A stretch of DNA of 8,732 nucleotides from CAYRIF01 sp964424205. Lineage in GTDB: Bacteria > Bacteroidota > Bacteroidia > Cytophagales > Cyclobacteriaceae. Within the stretch, counting starts at the first letter, position 1, and each line of letters starts with the position of its first letter. The stretch spans positions 1 to 8,732 of the forward strand of contig CAYRIF010000154.1 in the NCBI GenBank assembly GCA_964424205.1, read 5' to 3'. The notes under the pieces were generated by a model that worked only from the letters and a program-made list of their open reading frames with translations, had not been told where the DNA came from and searched no databases. Below are positions 7,291 to 8,732 of the stretch, piece by piece. Position numbers and translations under genes: made by a program.

Positions 7291-7314
7291 AAAATTTCGT
7301 GTTTTGAAATTTTT
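7291..7314 (+). terminator. hairpin after addB, possible terminator
   Basis: AAAATTTC (7291-7298) and GAAATTTT (7306-7313) form a perfect 8-bp stem around a 7-base loop, starting three bases after the stop codon and ending in a short T-run. The stem is AT-rich and weak and the T-run is only five bases, so termination would be leaky at best. Its position directly after the gene is the main support. Confidence 0.35.
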
Positions 7315-7334
7315 AAAGAAAAAGTGTATCTTTT
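7303..7334 (+). promoter_or_regulatory. candidate Bacteroidota-type promoter for the sigma factor operon
   Basis: TTTG (7303-7306) is followed after 20 bases by TATCTTTT (7327-7334). The pair fits the Bacteroidota -33 TTTG and -7 TAnnTTTG pattern except for the last base. A transcript would begin near 7340, about 80 bases before the sigma ATG. The -33 element lies within the hairpin after addB. A nearby TATGTTTTTG (7337-7346) is a weaker alternative. The region is so AT-rich that a chance match is likely. Confidence 0.28.
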
Positions 7335-7417
7335 TTATGTTTTTGCATTTAGGTATTGATAACAAAAATTAATACTGAAAATAGGTGCTGCTATTAACCG
7401 AAAATAATACTATTAAG

Positions 7418-7951
7418 ATGGAAGAGAAGATTCAAATTGAATCTGCCAAACTAGACCCAAAGAATTTTAAGGTTTTGTATGATAAATACTTTTCAAGGAT
7501 TTTTACTTTCATTCTTTCTCGGGTTAACGATAAAGATCATAGCTCTGATTTAACCTCGCAAGTATTTTTAAAGGCGCTGATTAATATTAAAAACTATAAA
7601 TACCGTGGACTTCCTTTTTCTGCCTGGCTATTTAGAATTGCAATTAATGAGTGTAATCAATTTTTTAGAGCTACCAAAAAATACCGAACCATAGTACTTG
7701 ATGGCGCATTTTCAGAGGCACTAATGTGTGAGATTGTGCGTAAAGATTCTAATGAGGATAACCATAGAAAACTAGGAGAAATTATTAAAAACCTTAAGAT
7801 GGAGGAGGTGCAGTTGCTGGAACTGAGGTTTTATGAAAACAAATCTTTTAGAGAAATAGGTTATATCATGGATGTTACCGAAAACTATGCGAAAGTCAAG
7901 CTATATCGGCTATTGGATAAGATGAAAAAAAAAATAAATCAGACGAAATGA
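7418..7951 (+). CDS. ECF-type RNA polymerase sigma factor (sigma-70 family)
   Basis: This is an alternative sigma factor of 177 residues that would direct RNA polymerase to its own promoter set. Sigma region 2 spans about 17-81 (LYDKYFSRIFTFI, then DLTSQVFLKAL, then FSAWLFRIAINEC). A linker of about 35 residues leads to region 4, about 117-170, with a helix-turn-helix (LLELRFYENKSFREIGYIM, then VTENYAKVKLYRLL). There is no region 1 or 3, as expected for ECF sigmas. Start: ATG at 7418 is preferred over GTG at 7385, which would add 11 residues unlike the family. The gene ends MKKKINQTK within a run of ten A (7925-7934), and its TGA overlaps the next ATG (ATGA, 7948-7951), indicating translational coupling. 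No classical anti-sigma gene is visible; the coupled membrane protein holds that place. The target regulon cannot be read from the window. Confidence 0.88.
   Translation: MEEKIQIESAKLDPKNFKVLYDKYFSRIFTFILSRVNDKDHSSDLTSQVFLKALINIKNYKYRGLPFSAWLFRIAINECNQFFRATKKYRTIVLDGAFSEALMCEIVRKDSNEDNHRKLGEIIKNLKMEEVQLLELRFYENKSFREIGYIMDVTENYAKVKLYRLLDKMKKKINQTK
7925..7934 (+). promoter_or_regulatory. A10 homopolymer at the sigma/TonB-domain gene junction, possible slippage site
   Basis: Ten consecutive A encode Lys170-Lys172 and the first base of Ile173 of the sigma factor. The next gene lies in the -1 frame, and that frame is open from the A-run to its ATG (7933-7947 reads N-K-S-D-E). A -1 ribosomal shift, or one extra A added by RNA polymerase, would therefore skip the sigma stop and give one continuous protein. 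A-runs of nine or more are known to promote transcriptional slippage in bacteria. Whether it happens here is inference. Confidence 0.35.
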
Positions 7952-8664
7952 GCCAGAAATATAATATCATAAATGAGAGCCCTGCTATTTCGAAAAGTGA
8001 AATTGAACTGTGCAAAAATTTTGATTTGCTGCTCAAAAGGCAATCCGAAATTACAATAAATAAAACCAAGGGTCGGAGGACTAAGGGCGTTGTCTTGACT
8101 TTGCTGAGTATTGGATTGCTTTATTTTTTGTACACGTTTTTTGGGGGAGGGAATGAAAGTAATGTACATGTTAAAAAAGAAAAACCAATTATAATAACTG
8201 AAAATGTGGAGGAGAAAATGGAGGAATCGCCGGTACTTGACTATAAAGCGTCGGAAAAGAAAGGTATAATAGTAATGGAGAAAAAATCTACTAACGAAGC
8301 TAAGCAATCCAAAGAAAAAATAAATAAAGAAGAAAAAGTAAAGGAGGTAGCAAAATATAATTATGTAGAGGCTTCTCCAGTTGAAGGATTGCAGCGGTTA
8401 TATAAGTATTTTGAAATGGAGCTTAGCTATCCCAAAACAGTTCTAAAAGATTCTATTGAGGGAACAGTGCTTATCAGTTTTGTGGTGGGAAAGGAAGGTG
8501 AAATAAAAAACATAGAAGTGCTGAAGTCATTGAGTGCATCACTGGACAATGAGGCAATCGGCGTAATCAAAAATATGCCAACTTGGAAAGCAGCAATGGT
8601 AAATGGGGAGCCTGTTGAGAGCAAGCTTTCTATTCCGCTAACCTTTAATATTAAAAACAAATAA
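7948..8664 (+). CDS. membrane-anchored protein with a TonB C-terminal domain
   Basis: The protein has 238 residues. Order: a cytoplasmic N-terminal segment (1-46) ending in basic KGRRTKG, one membrane helix (about 47-65, GVVLTLLSIGLLYFLYTFF), a periplasmic linker rich in Lys and Glu (about 75-135), and a TonB C-terminal domain (about 141-236). The domain shows SPVEGL (143-148), YP (161-162), EGTV (171-174), FVVGKEGEI (178-186), LDNEAIGVIKNMPTW (199-213) and IPLTF (229-233). TonB proteins pass proton-motive energy from ExbB-ExbD to outer-membrane receptors. Here the N-terminal segment is longer than in classical TonB, the S-x3-H membrane motif is not visible, and no exbB/exbD or receptor gene is nearby. 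Its ATG overlaps the sigma stop, the usual position of an anti-sigma factor, so the cytoplasmic segment may bind the sigma factor; that is inference. A short gap separates it from the next operon gene. Confidence 0.85.
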   Translation: MSQKYNIINESPAISKSEIELCKNFDLLLKRQSEITINKTKGRRTKGVVLTLLSIGLLYFLYTFFGGGNESNVHVKKEKPIIITENVEEKMEESPVLDYKASEKKGIIVMEKKSTNEAKQSKEKINKEEKVKEVAKYNYVEASPVEGLQRLYKYFEMELSYPKTVLKDSIEGTVLISFVVGKEGEIKNIEVLKSLSASLDNEAIGVIKNMPTWKAAMVNGEPVESKLSIPLTFNIKNK

Positions 8665-8668
8665 GAGA

Positions 8669-8732
8669 ATGATGAAATTGAAGACAATAGTAACAACGAT
8701 TATTTTATTGATGGGTTACTGGAGCCTTTTCG
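8669..8732 (+). CDS. start of a probable exported protein, cut by the window end
   Basis: ATG at 8669 (or ATG at 8672) lies four bases after the stop of the TonB-domain gene, in the same direction. The visible 21 residues begin MMKLKTIVTTIILLMGYWSL: a basic start followed by a hydrophobic stretch, which is typical of a signal peptide. It is most likely the third gene of the sigma/TonB-domain operon, exported to the periplasm or outer membrane. No family can be assigned from so little. Confidence 0.6.
   Translation, partial: MMKLKTIVTTIILLMGYWSLF

Noticed and set aside
7385..7417. GTG start at 7385 extending the sigma factor by 11 residues
   Set aside because: The extension (MLLLTENNTIK) does not resemble ECF sigma N-termini, and the ATG at 7418 is better placed.
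7939..8307. 122-codon minus-strand open frame opposite the TonB-domain gene
   Set aside because: It is antisense to a well-supported gene and has a biased Phe/Tyr/Ser composition typical of shadow frames in AT-rich DNA.

Overview
The window looks like chromosomal DNA of a member of the Bacteroidota, probably an environmental Cytophagales or Flavobacteriia-type bacterium. The basis is low GC, A-rich start regions with little Shine-Dalgarno, Bacteroidota-type protein families, and ATATAAG-rich intergenic palindromes. No gene pins down the genus.

Layout: (1) Positions 1-593 hold no intact gene. On the minus strand they carry a decayed type II toxin-antitoxin pair: an antitoxin reading frame split by one in-frame TAA (221-424), followed by the N-terminal stub of a RelE/ParE-family toxin that has lost its ATG and has an in-frame TGA (108-221). 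(2) Positions 630-3905 encode a RecB/AddA-type helicase-nuclease. (3) Positions 3906-4404 are filled by a palindromic tandem repeat of period 108 bp, broken by a 100-N assembly gap. (4) Positions 4405-7287 encode the AddB-type partner, with a PD-(D/E)XK nuclease and the four cysteines of an iron-sulfur staple. (5) A hairpin and a candidate promoter precede an ECF-type sigma factor (7418-7951). It overlaps, by ATGA, a membrane-anchored TonB C-terminal-domain protein (7948-8664). A third gene with a signal-peptide-like start (8669 onward) runs off the window.

How the genes work together: the two large proteins should form one AddAB-type complex that resects double-strand DNA ends for recombination. 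It is unusual that about 500 bp of hairpin repeats separate the two partners. The sigma factor, TonB-domain protein and following gene form a compact operon in which the membrane protein occupies the place where an anti-sigma factor is normally found. The sigma gene ends in a run of ten A; a -1 slip there would join the two frames into one membrane-tethered sigma protein.

The observations most worth a second look are the A10 junction, the hairpin array with its unresolved gap, and the toxin-antitoxin remnant. Nothing here amounts to a clearly new defence or mobile system.
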